This document shows, piece by piece, positions 21,065-32,925 of a stretch of 64,000 bases of DNA. The stretch lies in assembly GCA_907163375.1 (NCBI GenBank), contig CAJQUW010002196.1, forward strand, positions 186,001 to 250,000. The letters are read 5' to 3'. Below the pieces are notes generated by a model. It saw nothing but the letters and a program-made list of their open reading frames with translations. It had not been told where the DNA came from and ran no database searches. Source of the DNA: Prostheceraeus crozeri (Eukaryota; Platyhelminthes; Polycladida; Euryleptidae). Numbering within the stretch: the first letter of the stretch is position 1; the number at the start of each line of letters is the position of its first letter. The translations under genes were made by a program, and so were the position numbers.

Positions 21065-21279
21065 CAAATCAGACTGCAATATAAGTGGAAAAATAAAGCA
21101 CGCAATTTGAAATAAAGCAGCAAATAATGACGATGTCATTCTATCGCATTCTGCAATCATATTTGCACTTCGATATTTTGATGATTAGTCACAAAAAGAA
21201 AGCATGTGTTGTTTAAGAAATAAATATTTGTGATCTCAAATAAACTAAAATTTAAACATATTTAGTAGACGAAGTAAAA

Positions 21280-22389
21280 TTATCTTGATGGAGCGAAAAT
21301 CAAAGAGGATGATGAAATAGGTTCAGATGCTTCTTTTTGAGATAATGTTTTTCGCTTACCACAACCGTAGTCAATCATGCTATTTGTTGAATGTTTTGAT
21401 AGACTGGTGGTCATTGCTGACTTGACCACTCTTCCAAATTTTCTGTCGAGAGAGCAATAAACATAAACGCATGCGCCCGTAAATGCACAATCAAACAATA
21501 TCCTGGGGAACAATAAGACAACTTCGTCTTTTATGTAGAGATACCAAAGGCCTTCCAGAAAGACCGCTGAGTAGAAAATACCTGCGACTACATTGAGTCT
21601 TATGATATATCTTGAAAATGTATCAATTCGCCCAGAACATGCAGAATGCATAAGTTTCTCTTTTTGATTCAATTTCCGCATTACAGCAATTGACGCCGAA
21701 ATAAGCGTTAACGGAACAGTGCAAAAAACAAATATTTGATACACCGTGAAAACCAATGTATAGGTGTCGTATTCGTCAGATAAATGGAACTGGATAATGA
21801 AAGCACAATAGCGGGTACGCTGTGGCACAACAAGACAAACTAGCATAACTAAAGTGACAATAATTGCTATTCCAGCTATCAATTTGACTATGCTGTTATC
21901 AATTTTCATGTAAGGAAAATATAACAAAACTAGACTTCTCATTGTGATGAATAATAGAAGATCCATGCAGAAGCTTTTACTTAGATAGCTCATTGACAAC
22001 ACGAATATGTGTATTAAAGCACTAGCGTATGCACTTTCGACGTTCATCTTTATGTTCCATAGACTGATAAAGTGCAATATTGTGTCCACTTCAGTTAATA
22101 ATAAAGACATCATATTGTTCACCGTGATCCAATAAATTATTCGATTGTAAACACTTTCTTTGTTGATATTTCTTAAGTAGCTAATGGCGTAGATGTTAAC
22201 GATGGCAACTGTTATCATCACGAACAACTGAAGTGATGCATAAAAAATGGAATACACCATCAATGTCGGTGGCAGCTGTGTAACGTTGGTGCAGTTAATG
22301 TATTCGAAAAACATAAGATTAGCCATGTCATCATCAATGATTTTATGGCAATTAACTTGATTGTTAGCTAAGATGTAATTTATCACCAC
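21280..22389 (-). CDS. Divergent single-exon seven-transmembrane receptor
   Basis: The 369-residue intact frame is a plasma-membrane receptor by layout. The N-terminus of about 43 residues has two N-glycosylation sites (NCT, NVT at 32 and 35). Seven hydrophobic segments fall near 44-70, 81-108, 121-148, 158-178, 209-235, 260-284 and 288-312, followed by a 55-residue Ser-rich tail. It lacks the usual class A marks: after segment 3 it reads MRS instead of DRY, and segment 7 has no NPxxY. Loop 2 has a Cys (RYC). This fits a lineage-specific orphan GPCR; a chemoreceptor role is a guess. The intronless gene has no visible break. Confidence 0.8.
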   Translation of the reverse strand: MVINYILANNQVNCHKIIDDDMANLMFFEYINCTNVTQLPPTLMVYSIFYASLQLFVMITVAIVNIYAISYLRNINKESVYNRIIYWITVNNMMSLLLTEVDTILHFISLWNIKMNVESAYASALIHIFVLSMSYLSKSFCMDLLLFITMRSLVLLYFPYMKIDNSIVKLIAGIAIIVTLVMLVCLVVPQRTRYCAFIIQFHLSDEYDTYTLVFTVYQIFVFCTVPLTLISASIAVMRKLNQKEKLMHSACSGRIDTFSRYIIRLNVVAGIFYSAVFLEGLWYLYIKDEVVLLFPRILFDCAFTGACVYVYCSLDRKFGRVVKSAMTTSLSKHSTNSMIDYGCGKRKTLSQKEASEPISSSSLIFAPSR

Positions 22390-22449
22390 TGAACCTCGCG
22401 CTTTGAGAAAGAATATTTAATCTTCTAACCTCGTGCTATGTTTTTCCAG

Positions 22450-22674
22450 GCGCCAGCCGTCAGAAAAATTTATCCTGACGTCTGGGAATGGCAGGATAAA
22501 ATTTCAATAGATATATGGGATTTAAAATTAGGGCGCATAGTGACGAAGATATGGAATATGCATAGATTAGAAGATAAGGAATTATATGGTCTCTGTCATG
22601 CAGGAAAATCGTACCAAGATTATACCTATTATCATGGCAAATACATAGACTTCTACATTTGTCTGGACAGACAG
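22450..22674 (+). CDS. Internal exon of an unknown host gene
   Basis: TGTTTTTCCAG precedes 22450 and GTGAGC follows 22674. The 225-bp exon is in phase 0 at both borders and encodes 75 residues: a tryptophan-rich start (YPDVWEWQDKISIDIWDLK) and a tyrosine-rich end with two cysteines (YGLCHAGKSYQDYTYYHGKY). Neighbouring exons were not found with confidence. The family is not recognised; a secreted or extracellular domain is possible. Confidence 0.55.
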
Positions 22675-24746
22675 GTGAGCAAAATTTGAAATCATTTACT
22701 ACATGTTCAGGCCAAACAACGTTTGTGTTACAAAAGATCGAATTTTTTAGCTAATCGAAGTGATAAATTACTATTTGAAATGAGTCTCCTGTGTGATTCA
22801 TTTCAATGCAGAATACCAAACATGCAGGTACATTGTACATACGGCTTCTGGCTGTCAGTCGAAATGAAATGATGTAATAATCAATGCAATATGTATAATA
22901 ATCAATACATTCCTCTGGATAACACAGAAATTTGAATTTGCATCGACTTAGTAGAAAGTATTATACCCCAACTAAACATTCCGTCTTGTGTAACCTTCAC
23001 TTCCATGAATCTGACTTCAATACTACTATGAGGGACGTCAATCATTATCGGAAACAAAATGGAAAAAAGAAAACGTGTAATTTACAGCACAGTGTAAACA
23101 AATTTCCTTAATCTGTCTACGTATGGTGTCCGGTATGGCTATATTTTCAAGTGCATGTCCTGGCAATGGAAACACATTCGGAAGATTTCATTGGAATAGA
23201 TCAAATATCTTCTTACGACAATTTTGTCTAAAATCTACAAAAAATCATTCTATCTGGGTTTGTGATATCTCAAAACGACCATGGACTAAATATGGCGATC
23301 ATGACTTGAAATCTTTTCCTCAGTGTCGTCGCATCATTGACTGTCGAAAAATCTGCGAATGTTCGCATCTATCACAGAGAGAAATCCACTCCAACAAGCA
23401 CCATCTAAGGTTTCCAAAGTTATCAATCTGATGACTTTTGTGTAATCTCTGGATGACCAGCCAGTAAAAGAAATTCGAGATCGGATTCAATATTTTATAC
23501 TTGGGAAATGCTTGTGAGGTTGCTGGTGAAACCGAAGTCAACAGATGGAAAATTTACGCTAGATCCACCCATAGCATAGACCATGGTAAGGGACAATTTC
23601 GAGAGGAAAAGAGAAGCGGCCGAATCCTATACATTATGAATGTCTTGAAATCAAAGGGAACAGAAACGAGATCAGGGCAGAGAAGTGAACTGCACGGAGG
23701 ATCCTTCTTTGCATTTACATTCATGAAAACAAGGATGATAGACACAATAAGCATTCCCAACCTGAGCAGCAACATCTGAGGACGTCTGAACAAATGTTAA
23801 ACAATCCGACCTGTGTTGGAGAATCTTCTGAGGCTACTCGGAAAAGAACAGTCGGATCATCTTGAGGAGTGTTTGGCTGGATGGGTCAAAGGAGTGAAGA
23901 AAATTGTTTTGTCTCCATGCGTCACCTTACAATGTTCGACATTGATGATTTCCTTGAAACTGCAAAAGTTTTGAATGAAATCACTCATGGGGTCTTCTCT
24001 TTTTCTTTACCAAAGAAATCTTTTAACTATATATTCTTTATTGGAGGGTGATCTATGAGATCAAGCTGAATAGTATTAGAAAATAGGTTTTTGCTTTAAA
24101 AAATTGAAAGGGCAGTGCTCAGAATATCGATAGCTATTTAATGATTCTTGATGATTTTTCCAATTACTTCTTCGTCAAATCTCGTTGTACATACGGACGA
24201 TCAGTTTCCGAAATTTCAGTGAAATTTTTCAACATCATGTAGAAGAAACTTGTTCATAAATCTAAGATGCCTTAGTTCTGAGAAAGTTGTGAGAGGAAAA
24301 ATCGCAGAATAACCAAATAACGCCGAGATGCAACACGCGAGTTTAACGCATAAGCATGCATGGCTCATGCGTTCGAAAACCTGATGCTTATAAATACATG
24401 CATACTGTGCTTGACATGCATTGTGCTGGAAAAAATTTGATAATGCTTAAATGACAGTCCATTTGGAAGGTAGTCTAATTTAGGATTTCTGGCATGATCA
24501 TGTAGTAAGCCAATTTCAACCTATCTGTCCAGAGAAATTTATGTCTATGTCAGTGTGCTAAAATGCACACCATTTAAATGAGTAAATCATAGAGATGGAT
24601 AGATGCCGATGCTTTTCATGTTCTACTGCTGCTGTTCTAGATCTATGATTCTTAGAAATGGTGTGAATGTTGTCATGATTCTTAGGAATGGTGTCATAGA
24701 AATGTTCAATCTATCTCGTATAATCAAGAAAAGACATTAATGCCTA
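22675..24746. other. Host DNA with scattered open frames
   Basis: Open frames occur on both strands between 23.12 and 24.05 kb, including a minus-strand start with a signal-peptide-like run (MLLLRLGMLIVSIILVF near 23775) and a plus-strand frame at 23123-23431. None continues cleanly or has splice borders that I trust. A two-copy direct repeat (GATTCTTAGAAATGGTGT) lies near 24.65-24.70 kb. Confidence 0.35.
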
Positions 24747-25469
24747 CAGTCTGTTGAATTCAAGTTTCCATTCATTGAATTCAAGATTCGATATCCAATG
24801 TTCAACTTTCGATAACACAGACTCATGTTTCGATAACTATGATTCAACTTTCCATGATGATAGATTCAAGATTCCATATCATGGATTCAAGTTTCCATGA
24901 TTTTTTTATCAAATTGGTTCACACAATTCTTCACATAATTTTCATTTCTATGAATATAATATATTCATATATTATTCATATTCATATATTCCGCATATTA
25001 TGCGGATGACTTGGATCTCTATAGAACTTCAAAATTAATATATTGTCAAAAAATCATCTTCGCGCGCGAATTCCAATGCAGTGTCTACACCTTTTTCAAG
25101 TTTGATTTCAGAAGTTTTAACTTCATTTTCTGAACTTCTAACTTTGCCTTAAGATTTTTTGATTTTGATCTCAGAACTTCTAACTTTGACTTCAGGGGTT
25201 TTAACTTTGACTTCAGAAATTGTCAATTTACTGCTACTTTTCATCTTTAAACCACTGTATAGCAAAAAGATGAATGTCATTTTTAAATTTTGATTATAAA
25301 TATTTTATTTCATTAATTATATTCGCAGTTTCATGTCATATGAAGCACAGAGCAGACTGCTGTATTATCATATGTATAATTATATATTATATATTATCAT
25401 ATGTATCAAATTCAAGTATAATACAGCAAACAGAAAACACAAGCAAAAAAATCACAAGAAGGTCAAGTT

Positions 25470-26010
25470 CCAGGATTTAGACTTTACCCGTTCAGACGGC
25501 TGGGAAGAATGGACACAGTCTTGGGATGTCAATTTAGTGGGAGCTTCGTCAATTTTTGATTCAAGGTATATTAACCTTAAAGGTCTATAGCTCCATGGCC
25601 CATCCCATTGGCACATGTGTACAAATGTCTTTCAAGCATTTGATAACAGTATATTTGAATATTATATGCGTTTAATATTTGAATGAGTGTTGACTATTGA
25701 CTTGCTGATAATTGATTCTATACTTATTTGCGATAATTACATGTCAGCTACTTTTCTCAAAAAATTTGTAAAATAATTATTTATTTGATTATAATCTGCA
25801 CTTAGCTCCAATTGCTATATTTTTGCTAATTTTTTTTCTAACCCATGCAGTTCCTTTTTTCATCTTTCCATGCGATGATTCTTGTGTCTATAAAACAATT
25901 CATGAAAGTACATGCTATGTAATGCAGAATATAAACATGCAATTGTGCGGTACTATGGAACACTGCCAGAAATCACAAGAAGAAGCTTTCACGATTGATG
26001 GCTTTTAAAA
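25470..26010 (+). other. Exon-like cargo frames inside the long-TIR element
   Basis: At 25823-26008 a frame follows the acceptor-like TTTTTTTCTAACCCATGCAG and encodes a short Cys-rich peptide (PCDDSCVYKTIHESTCYVM, four more positions later another two Cys). An earlier frame at 25460-25590 (FTRSDGWEEWTQSWDVNLV) also looks protein-like. They are not part of the transposase, which is on the other strand. They may be a captured gene fragment or a second element gene. Confidence 0.35.
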
Positions 26011-26048
26011 GAAACTTGTTCATATGCGTTATTTGACTCTGAATGACA

Positions 26049-27069
26049 TCAGCTGTCAAGTGGCTCAGACCATGATTCATAGCATCTGTCAAGACCAAAG
26101 TGTTTAAGTCTTACTTTGGTCAAGACAGATTCCTTGTGACATGCCCAAGTTACTGATTCTGGCTTGTTTAGGAGTCTGTCGCGGCTTGTGTTCAGGAACT
26201 TCTTTGCGTGATGCTTGATGACTGAAAAAGACTCTTCAATTGGATTCAATTGTGGACTGTATGGACTCAATTTATGAGTGTTCATGTTTGGGAACACGGA
26301 TTTATCAATGAACAAATCTGGTTCATTGTGAATAGATGCATTGTCCATGATGAAAGAAACTCTCAATAGTGGATTGCCCTGCTTCATGCAACACTGCAAT
26401 GAAGGTCTGATAATCATGTTTCTTGTATGACCCGAGTTTCACAGTGTGATGGACAATGCCATCATGAGAGACGGCCATTATCATGTTCAGGTTTGCGCCT
26501 TTGCTCGCTGTCCTTTTTATTACAGCCTTGTTTCCAACTGCAGCTCTTCCTCGACTGCAGTAACTCCAAACACCAATATTAGTTTCGTCGACCCAAATGC
26601 GTTTGTCCACATTGGAGATGTCTCTCATGTAGCGTTGAGCATACTCAAAGCGCTTTTCTTTCGTGAAAATAGTGTCGCTTGTTATTGGCTGCGAGTAGCA
26701 CTTTTTGTATGAAATGGAGCGATTTTTGAGATGCAGCGAGATCGTTGACTTATCTACTTCGATGTTTCTGACTTCAGATAAAATTGATTTCAGGTCGTTC
26801 AGATCCAGCAGCGGATCATCCTCAAGCTTATTTATCAAAAAGTCAATGTGTTCGTTTTCTATCTTGTGATAGCGTTTACCTCCCCAACAGTTCTTAGGTG
26901 AAACGAGATGTGTCTCCTGCTCTAATGCTCTCATAACTGTTCGATGACCAGAGTTATACTTGATTCCCATTGTCTCACAAAAAGTCTTAAAATTATTGCG
27001 ATCATGGAGGTAGGTTCTCAATAATCTCTCCTTGTCATGGTTTGATATTTTGCTGTAGCCTCTCTTCAT
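26049..27069 (-). pseudogene. DDE transposase of the long-TIR element, one frameshift
   Basis: It begins MKRGYSKISNHDKERLLRTY with a helix-turn-helix region, then a second DNA-binding part and the first catalytic motif (WVDETNIGVWSY). The second motif (FIMDNASIHN) and third motif (SPQLNPIEESFSVIK) lie in another frame, so one frameshift separates them (between about 26323 and 26417). Together they cover a full-length DDE_3 (IS630/Tc1) transposase of about 330 residues. The rest is open, so inactivation looks recent. Confidence 0.8.
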
Positions 27070-27520
27070 TTTTTATTTTTATATTCGATGATAACTGTAA
27101 CTCAGTGAATCAAATGTCTATTTATCAATTTATTCGCACATAATTCTTAAATTTTAAATTTTGAAGTTCTATAGAGATCCAAGTCATCCGCATATATTCA
27201 TAGAAATGAAAATTATGTGAAGAATTGTGTGAAGCAATTTGATAAAAAAATCATGGAAACTTGAATCCATGATATGGAATCTTGAATCTATCATCATGGA
27301 AAGTTGAATCATAGTTATCGAAACATGAGTCTGTGTTATCGAAAGTTGAACATTGGATATCGAATCTTGAATTCAATGAATGGAAACTTGAATTCAACAG
27401 ACTGTAGTAATTAAACCTTGTGGTATGCATAGCAAAGTTCATATCACTCACAGAGATTTAAGTGGACACATCGAAATGTTTAAAGGTACAAATTGACTAA
27501 CTTGATAAAAGAGCAATTCT

Positions 27521-27712
27521 TTAATCTACAGCCTTTAAAATGGGATTTTGAGAGAGTTGATGGACTTGAGTTTGAGGAACACTCCCTTGTTTCAAATTGT
27601 TCATTTTGAAACTCAATCTGCTTCGCTCTGATGTCGACGACCATCTAGAATCAGCACATTCGAACCTTGATGTTTCAGGTAGTTGTAAATTAGGTCGCTT
27701 GATTTTTTTGCT
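27521..27712 (-). other. Open frame at the Polinton 2 left flank, possible host exon
   Basis: A minus-strand frame of about 64 codons (from KISKKIKRPN, ending in TAG) runs from the target repeat of Polinton 2 down to 27521. It is Ser/Gln/Lys-rich, like a C-terminal tail of a larger protein. If real, the Polinton landed at or next to this exon. The evidence is composition only. Confidence 0.3.
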
Positions 27713-27718
27713 TATTTT
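27713..27718. repeat. Left target-site repeat of Polinton 2 (TATTTT)
   Basis: It matches 47000-47005 in direct orientation. It marks 27719 as the true left end, not the second internal terminus at 30253, whose flank AAAATA is the mirror image. Confidence 0.85.
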
Positions 27719-28257
27719 AGTAATAATCCCATCCCAGGCGCAAGCGCAACATGAGCAACGATGAGTCATCATGCTGACTCAGCCCCCCCTCTGGAAGGAA
27801 GGGAGATGGCCAAGGATGTGCTGGGAGGAATGGGTCCGAGAGGAGGTAACTGTTCCCTACCCCCCCCCCCTGGAAGGAAGGAAGGAGTTTTCCAGCAAGG
27901 GATAGGAATGGAGAAGGGTAGGAATGTGGGAAGGATAGAGTGAGAAAAGGTGGGTTTTGGTGGTTTTGGGATGAGAAAAGTCGGAAATCGTCATGAAGGA
28001 GGGTTCAGATGGGAAATTGGAGTTTAGATTCGGAATCTACGTGAAGTTTTGGGTTGGGAAGGAAGGCAGGAGTTTTCCTGAGAGACAAGGGGTGGAATCT
28101 CTGAAAACGTCAGAGTTGGAAAAGGGCGGGTGTTGGATGTTTTGGGATGAGAAAGTCCATTTTTCGTCATGAAGGAGACCTCGGATGGGAAAACGGAGGC
28201 CAAATTCGGAATCTACGTGAAATTTTGGGTTAGGAAGGATGTTTCCAGCGAAATCGG
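27719..28257 (+). repeat. Truncated outer copy of the Polinton 2 left terminus
   Basis: It matches the outer 535 bp of the right terminus (46465-46999, reversed) and the start of the inner copy at 30253. It stops at 28257 and joins LINE sequence without a spacer. Confidence 0.9.
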
Positions 28258-29130
28258 TGAGCTCTTGCTCGATATGTATCAAGGAAGCACAGTGCAAGTA
28301 TTACTGCTTATAAAAAGGCACACATCCAAATAGCAAGAGGCTTTAAACAAGGAGATGTCATCTCACCGATACTATTTAATGTAGTCCTCGAAGAAGCATT
28401 TAAAAGTCTGGAATGGTCCCAAAAAGGTATCAGCGTAGATGGTAAACACTTGAATCATCTGACGATCTCGTGTTGATCGCATCAACACCCGATGACCTCC
28501 AGCACATGATCAATGACCTAAATCAGAAAAGTAGAGAAGTAGGGTTGCGTATTAACATCCAAAAGACTAAAGTCATGATGAAGAATCCAGTTAGCATAAG
28601 CCTCAGTAGTCAAACAGCACAAAAAGTTGATCAATGTATACCTTGGTCAGTGTTTTGGCATAAAGATCCGACTCAAATGGAGGAAGTCAACGGATGGCTG
28701 CATATGGACGCTGCAGAGAAATATTCGCTAGTAACTTTTCCATCTCACAAAAGCGTCAAGTTTTCAACCAGTGCATTCTTCCTGCCCTGACCTACGGCGC
28801 AGAAACGTGGATATTCCACAAAGGAATAATGGACAGGATACACGCTAAAAGAAAAATCGAGACGTGTGCTTGGGATTTCCTATCTAGAACGACGAAGGAA
28901 CACTGAAGATCAATCAGTAAAGTGAAAGATGTGGCAGAGCTCAGTATGATACAGAAATGGAGATGTGCTGGCCATACTAGTCGGTACCGTGACGACAGAT
29001 GGTCTAAATGATTAACCGAGTGGAGCCCTCGACGACAGCGCAGAATCGACGCTGGTGGAAGTCATGGGTCAAGGTATTTTCCCGAACCGACTGGATAGAC
29101 GCAGGCTGCTCTGAAATAAGTAAGTAATGA
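28258..29130 (+). mobile_element. LINE 3' fragment (duplicated copy)
   Basis: This is the mirror copy of 48122-48994. It encodes the end of the reverse transcriptase palm (DDLVLIASTPDDLQHMIND, then GLRINIQKTKVMM) and the C-terminal region, and ends in a short AAGTAAGTAA-type tail. The palm DD is preceded by a small deletion where F-A-D-D is expected. Confidence 0.85.
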
Positions 29131-29208
29131 TATCTTTTACATTAAAGCCAAGTAAATTTCCATTGGTTTGCATGGGAAATGAAAATGACATTAAAGGCAA
29201 GTATTTTT

Positions 29209-29454
29209 TTAAAATCTATGACTTTGGATATCCATGATTAATCTTCGCAAATGTATTATTTCCAAAGACATGACAATGCATTTATAACGGCAACAAGCTG
29301 AATTCGAATCATAGTCATCGGTGAATGCTACAGTAATGGTAAAATTTTCAATTCCGTTTGTGAACTGTATAAAGATGTATTCATCCATTTGTGAACTCAT
29401 TAGTGGAAATAAAGCTTTGACATTTTCATCACTGCCAATGCAGTAAGACCGCAA
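29209..29454 (-). other. Exon-like frame, duplicated copy of 47798-48043
   Basis: It encodes the same 81 residues as its mirror with one change (CIGSD for CISSD). See the right-hand copy for description. Confidence 0.4.
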
Positions 29455-30022
29455 TGCACCAATTCGACCAACTTGCGACAGTATGATTATCTTTCAGTGA
29501 CTTGGCATCATCGCATTGATGGACTGTAGCTGAACTGATGTCCCACAGTGTTTATGGACAGTGAATAATAGATGTGTCCTAATATATGGAGGTGCCGATG
29601 AAAAACTTACAGATGACGACTAAAAATGTACGACAGAAATTCACCGAAATATAGTAATCAATATTTTGCGATTGATTCTGAAGGCATGCGATTATTGGAT
29701 CTGTTATAACATCGGACTCATAAAAGTAAAAGAGACAGTCGAATATATAGTCCGAAATAAGACCCTATTTATTGACCGTGTCATTCTTTTTTAAAACCTA
29801 TTTATTTGGTCAATGGCGAAAATTAGTATTAATATGAACTATTGAAAATTTGAAACTTAAGTTTGGCATTCGTAACAGATGGATGCAAGTAAAAATGTTT
29901 TGAATGGGTATACATGAAGCGAATACTTGCACGAGACGGCTTGAGCAAAACTTACATAATCGCAGTTATGTCCGAACTCATGTCTGAGAAATATTCATTA
30001 CCTGAAATGCAAACTGTGAGAG

Positions 30023-30175
30023 GACACTAACAACAATAATCGATCCAGAGATGACCGTGCAACCGCCTTCTTGCGACAACGCATAAGCATGGCCATACAG
30101 CGTGGCAATGCCATCAGTGTGCTATCCTGTATGCCCAAGTACGATGGCCTTAATGAATTGAGTGCCCTAATATGA
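30023..30175 (+). other. Exon-like frame, mirror copy of 47077-47229
   Basis: After GTGAGAG, a possible acceptor, 50 codons run to TGA, with a basic helix-like stretch (ATAFLRQRISMAIQRGNAI). The mirror copy keeps the same frame. It looks like a last exon of an unknown gene that was carried along in the duplication. Confidence 0.35.
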
Positions 30176-32619
30176 CTTTCATTTATCTTTACTTTTTTTA
30201 TGCTTCATCGTCCGTGTAAAAGATGCGATAATGAACAACCCCGAACAAAATAAGTAGTAATCCCATCCCAGGCGCAAGCGCAACATGAGCAACGATGAGT
30301 CATCATGCTGACTCAGCCCCCCCCCTCTGGAAGGAAGGGAGATGGCCAAGGATGTGCTGGGAGGAATGGGTCCGAGAGGAGGTAACTGTTCCCTACCCCC
30401 CTCCCTGGAAGGAAGGAAGGAGTTTTCCAGCAAGGGATAGGAATGGAGAAGGGTAGGAATGTGGGAAGGATAGAGTGAGAAAAGGTGGGTTTTGGTGGTT
30501 TTGGGATGAGAAAAGTCGGAAATCGTCATGAAGGAGGGTTCAGATGGAAAATTGGAGTTTAGATTCGGAATCTACGTGAAGTTTTGGGTTAGGAAGGATG
30601 TTTCCAGCTCAATCGGAGAGAAAACATTTCGAGGACGTCCCCCTCCCCTCCTGTCAAACTTCCAACTTTGGTGTTAGAGATCGTAGAAAGTCGTGCAATA
30701 GCTCATTTGAAAGCTAAGAGTGAGAAAAATGCAGTGGAAAGCTCAGTTTGGTCCTATTTTCCTGAGTTTAGGGAGGAAATGGCAGGAAAACGTCAGAGTT
30801 GGAAAAGTCAGGTTTTGGATGTTTTGGGATGAGAAAAGTCGTTTTTCGACTAAAGGAGGTGTCCGATGGGAAAACGGAGGGCAAATTCGGACGTTTTGGC
30901 CAATGTTGGGTCTAGAAACTTCTTTCCAGCTCAATCGGAGAGAAAAAGTTCTGACCTCCCCCCTCTGGAACGAGACTTCCAACTTTGGTGTTAGAGATCG
31001 TAGAAAGTCGTACAATAGGTCGTTTGAAAGCTGAGAGTAAGACAAATTCAGTGGAGGAAACGGCTTGTTCCTATCTGCCTTCGTTTAGATGTGAGACGCC
31101 ATTGAAAATTTGGGACATTGGCGAAAAAACGACAGAGTTAGAATTTTTACGAAAGAGGGTGAGTTTCAAGTCAATCGGAGAGAAAAAGTTGAAATTTTTC
31201 TTCACAATGGGTCTCCACATGAGATTTTTTCGTGAAAATGTTAAATTGTGGCCACCTTTGGCGGTCAATAGCGGAGGATTGGAAGTGAATGAAGAGCTCG
31301 GATTTCTTTTAAGGGCAAGACGGCACTTTGTTCTCTAGGATCCTATCTTTTCGGATGCGTGGAAGGTTTCGTTTTTAAATGAGAGCCAGCTAAAAATCGA
31401 GTTTTTGCGCATTTCCCAAGATTTTGGAACTTTTTGAAGAAACGACAGAGTTTTTCAGCTCGGCTCCGGGTCATCGTAGAGGGTCGAGGGATGTCTTAAA
31501 TGAAAAGGGAGAGCGAGAAAACATGGCTGTCAAAATTTGGAGTCAATCGGAGCACTAGAACCGGAGAACCGGAGATAGACGGGTTTAAAGTTTTTGGATG
31601 ATGGATATTACGTCATCAGCTGATCGCCACAAACTATATAAGTGGAAACTCTGCTTGTGGAAATCAGTCCTCCTCCCGACTGGGTTGCGGTAGGTGAACT
31701 CCGGAGCTCTGATGATAGCATTGGAAATCTCAAAAACCGGGGTTTTCGACCATGCTGAAGTCAACTAAAGGATTTGTAATGATGTCTGAGCCAGTCTTCT
31801 CATGTCTTACCATGATACAAGCAGCTTTTCACTGAAAGCGAGCAAGACACGGAGAGTTTTGCTGTAATATTCCAATGACACGGTGTTCCTTCGGGACGGC
31901 GGATGATGCCGTAGTGATAAGTGTGGCAAGAGAGTGTGTCATATTTTAGACCGAAACCGCTGGGGCAACTCATGTCTCATGTTGGGCATTTGACACAGTT
32001 CTCAACGTAGCACTTTGAACGCCAATCGGTTGAGTCTTAGCTATCTTGTCATGGGTGGCATCTAAACATCTCCATTGCAAAATGCTGGGGAATCACGGCT
32101 TGCTATCCCTCTCTACGGCTTGCTATCAAGCTGATCAAAGCAACGACTTGGGATGTTTCCTCTTGTAAATAACTCCACCGATTTTTATGTCAAAATCGGG
32201 GCCCGGATACCAACACAGTGACATGACGCACGCTCTGTCCGCTCGAGGTTGGATTTGTGGGTCGAGGCCTTGGAGCTGGGATAAGATCCCCTCTGAGTAA
32301 TGCCTGTAACGGATTCAAGAGCTTAACACCTTAACGGTTGCTGGCTTGCTATCAGGCCTTTGTGAAATCTCGTCTAGCCTCAGTAACTCAGGGTTGGCAA
32401 CGTCTATCGTTTGTCATTGTAACTTGGTAAAAATGAGACGGTTACTGCAGGCATTGACGTCAAACCTTTTCGCGTCATAGGGTAACCCGTCTTTGTGTTG
32501 GGAGTTGGCAACTGAAAGCACGGTGACTGCCGATGCCCATACATGGTAAAACCGCTGTTGTCATGTCAAATGCATGGCCAAATAAGGAAGGTCTGAATCA
32601 TGGCTTTGTGCTCTTTGGG

Positions 32620-32628
32620 TATATAAAC
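32620..32628 (+). promoter_or_regulatory. TATA box of the 32659 gene
   Basis: TATATAAAC lies about 39 bases before the ATG at 32659, a normal distance for an animal or DNA-virus promoter. Confidence 0.55.
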
Positions 32629-32658
32629 CGCCGACTCTCATTTAATTTCATTTCAATC

Positions 32659-32925
32659 ATGCAGACGCCGAACACTCTGGTCAGCTCTCCTGACAAGCCT
32701 CGGTTGAAGCCGAGAAATCTATTTCAAGAGTTTCAGCGGGCTGAAGAGCGAGAAAAGATTTTTAACAATCTTGCTCATATAGGCGCATCTGATTGCGGTG
32801 ATGATGATGATATGACTCAGTGGGGCTATATACCACCCCCAAGTAGTCAGTTAGTAGCAGTAGAGGTCGATGCTGCTACCATAGAGAGAATTAAAGACTC
32901 TCTCAGCAGAATCGGTCTAAAGTAA
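32659..32925 (+). CDS. Small acidic Polinton accessory protein (88 aa)
   Basis: It starts MQTPNTLVSS, chosen for the TATA box 39 bases upstream over the longer frame from 32533. A helical middle (LFQEFQRAEEREKIFNNL) is followed by GDDDDMTQWGY and a PPPSSQ motif before a final helix. The PSSQ stretch and acidic nature recall the 33860 and 8572 proteins, but the match is weak. It lies at the inner edge of the terminal region. Function is unknown. It looks whole. Confidence 0.5.
   Translation: MQTPNTLVSSPDKPRLKPRNLFQEFQRAEEREKIFNNLAHIGASDCGDDDDMTQWGYIPPPSSQLVAVEVDAATIERIKDSLSRIGLK

Larger units (their letters stand above)
24747..27404. mobile_element. Tc1/mariner-superfamily element with long terminal repeats
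   Basis: Ends read CAGTCTGTTGAATTCAAG and its reverse complement, each flanked by TA (24745-24746 and 27405-27406). Arms of about 240-285 bp (24747-25034 and 27162-27404) are nearly identical and internally repetitive (TTCAAGTTTCCATG-like units). The element is 2658 bp, carries one transposase gene on the minus strand, and has about 700 bp of extra sequence with exon-like frames. Near-identical arms suggest a young insertion. Confidence 0.88.
28258..30252 (+). repeat. Inverted copy of the Polinton right flank (1995 bp)
   Basis: It mirrors 47000-48994: every matched pair of coordinates sums to 77252, so there is no net length change, and only a few substitutions are seen. It contains the 3' part of the LINE (28258-29130), then host flank, and joins directly to a full terminal repeat at 30253. 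This is a duplication of flanking DNA, not part of the element's own gene set. Confidence 0.92.

Noticed and set aside
23120-24051. A spliced gene built from the open frames on either strand
   Set aside because: No consistent strand, no splice borders I trust and a needed intron of about 40 bp; coding status cannot be supported.
30253-30258. Left end of Polinton 2 placed at the inner terminus
   Set aside because: Its flank AAAATA is the reverse complement of the right flank, as expected from the inverted duplication, not a direct target repeat. TATTTT at 27713 is the direct match.
30720-31338. Open frames on both strands in the left terminus, repeated at 45.8-46.4 kb
   Set aside because: They lie in repetitive terminal sequence, appear in several frames and have no start context or family.
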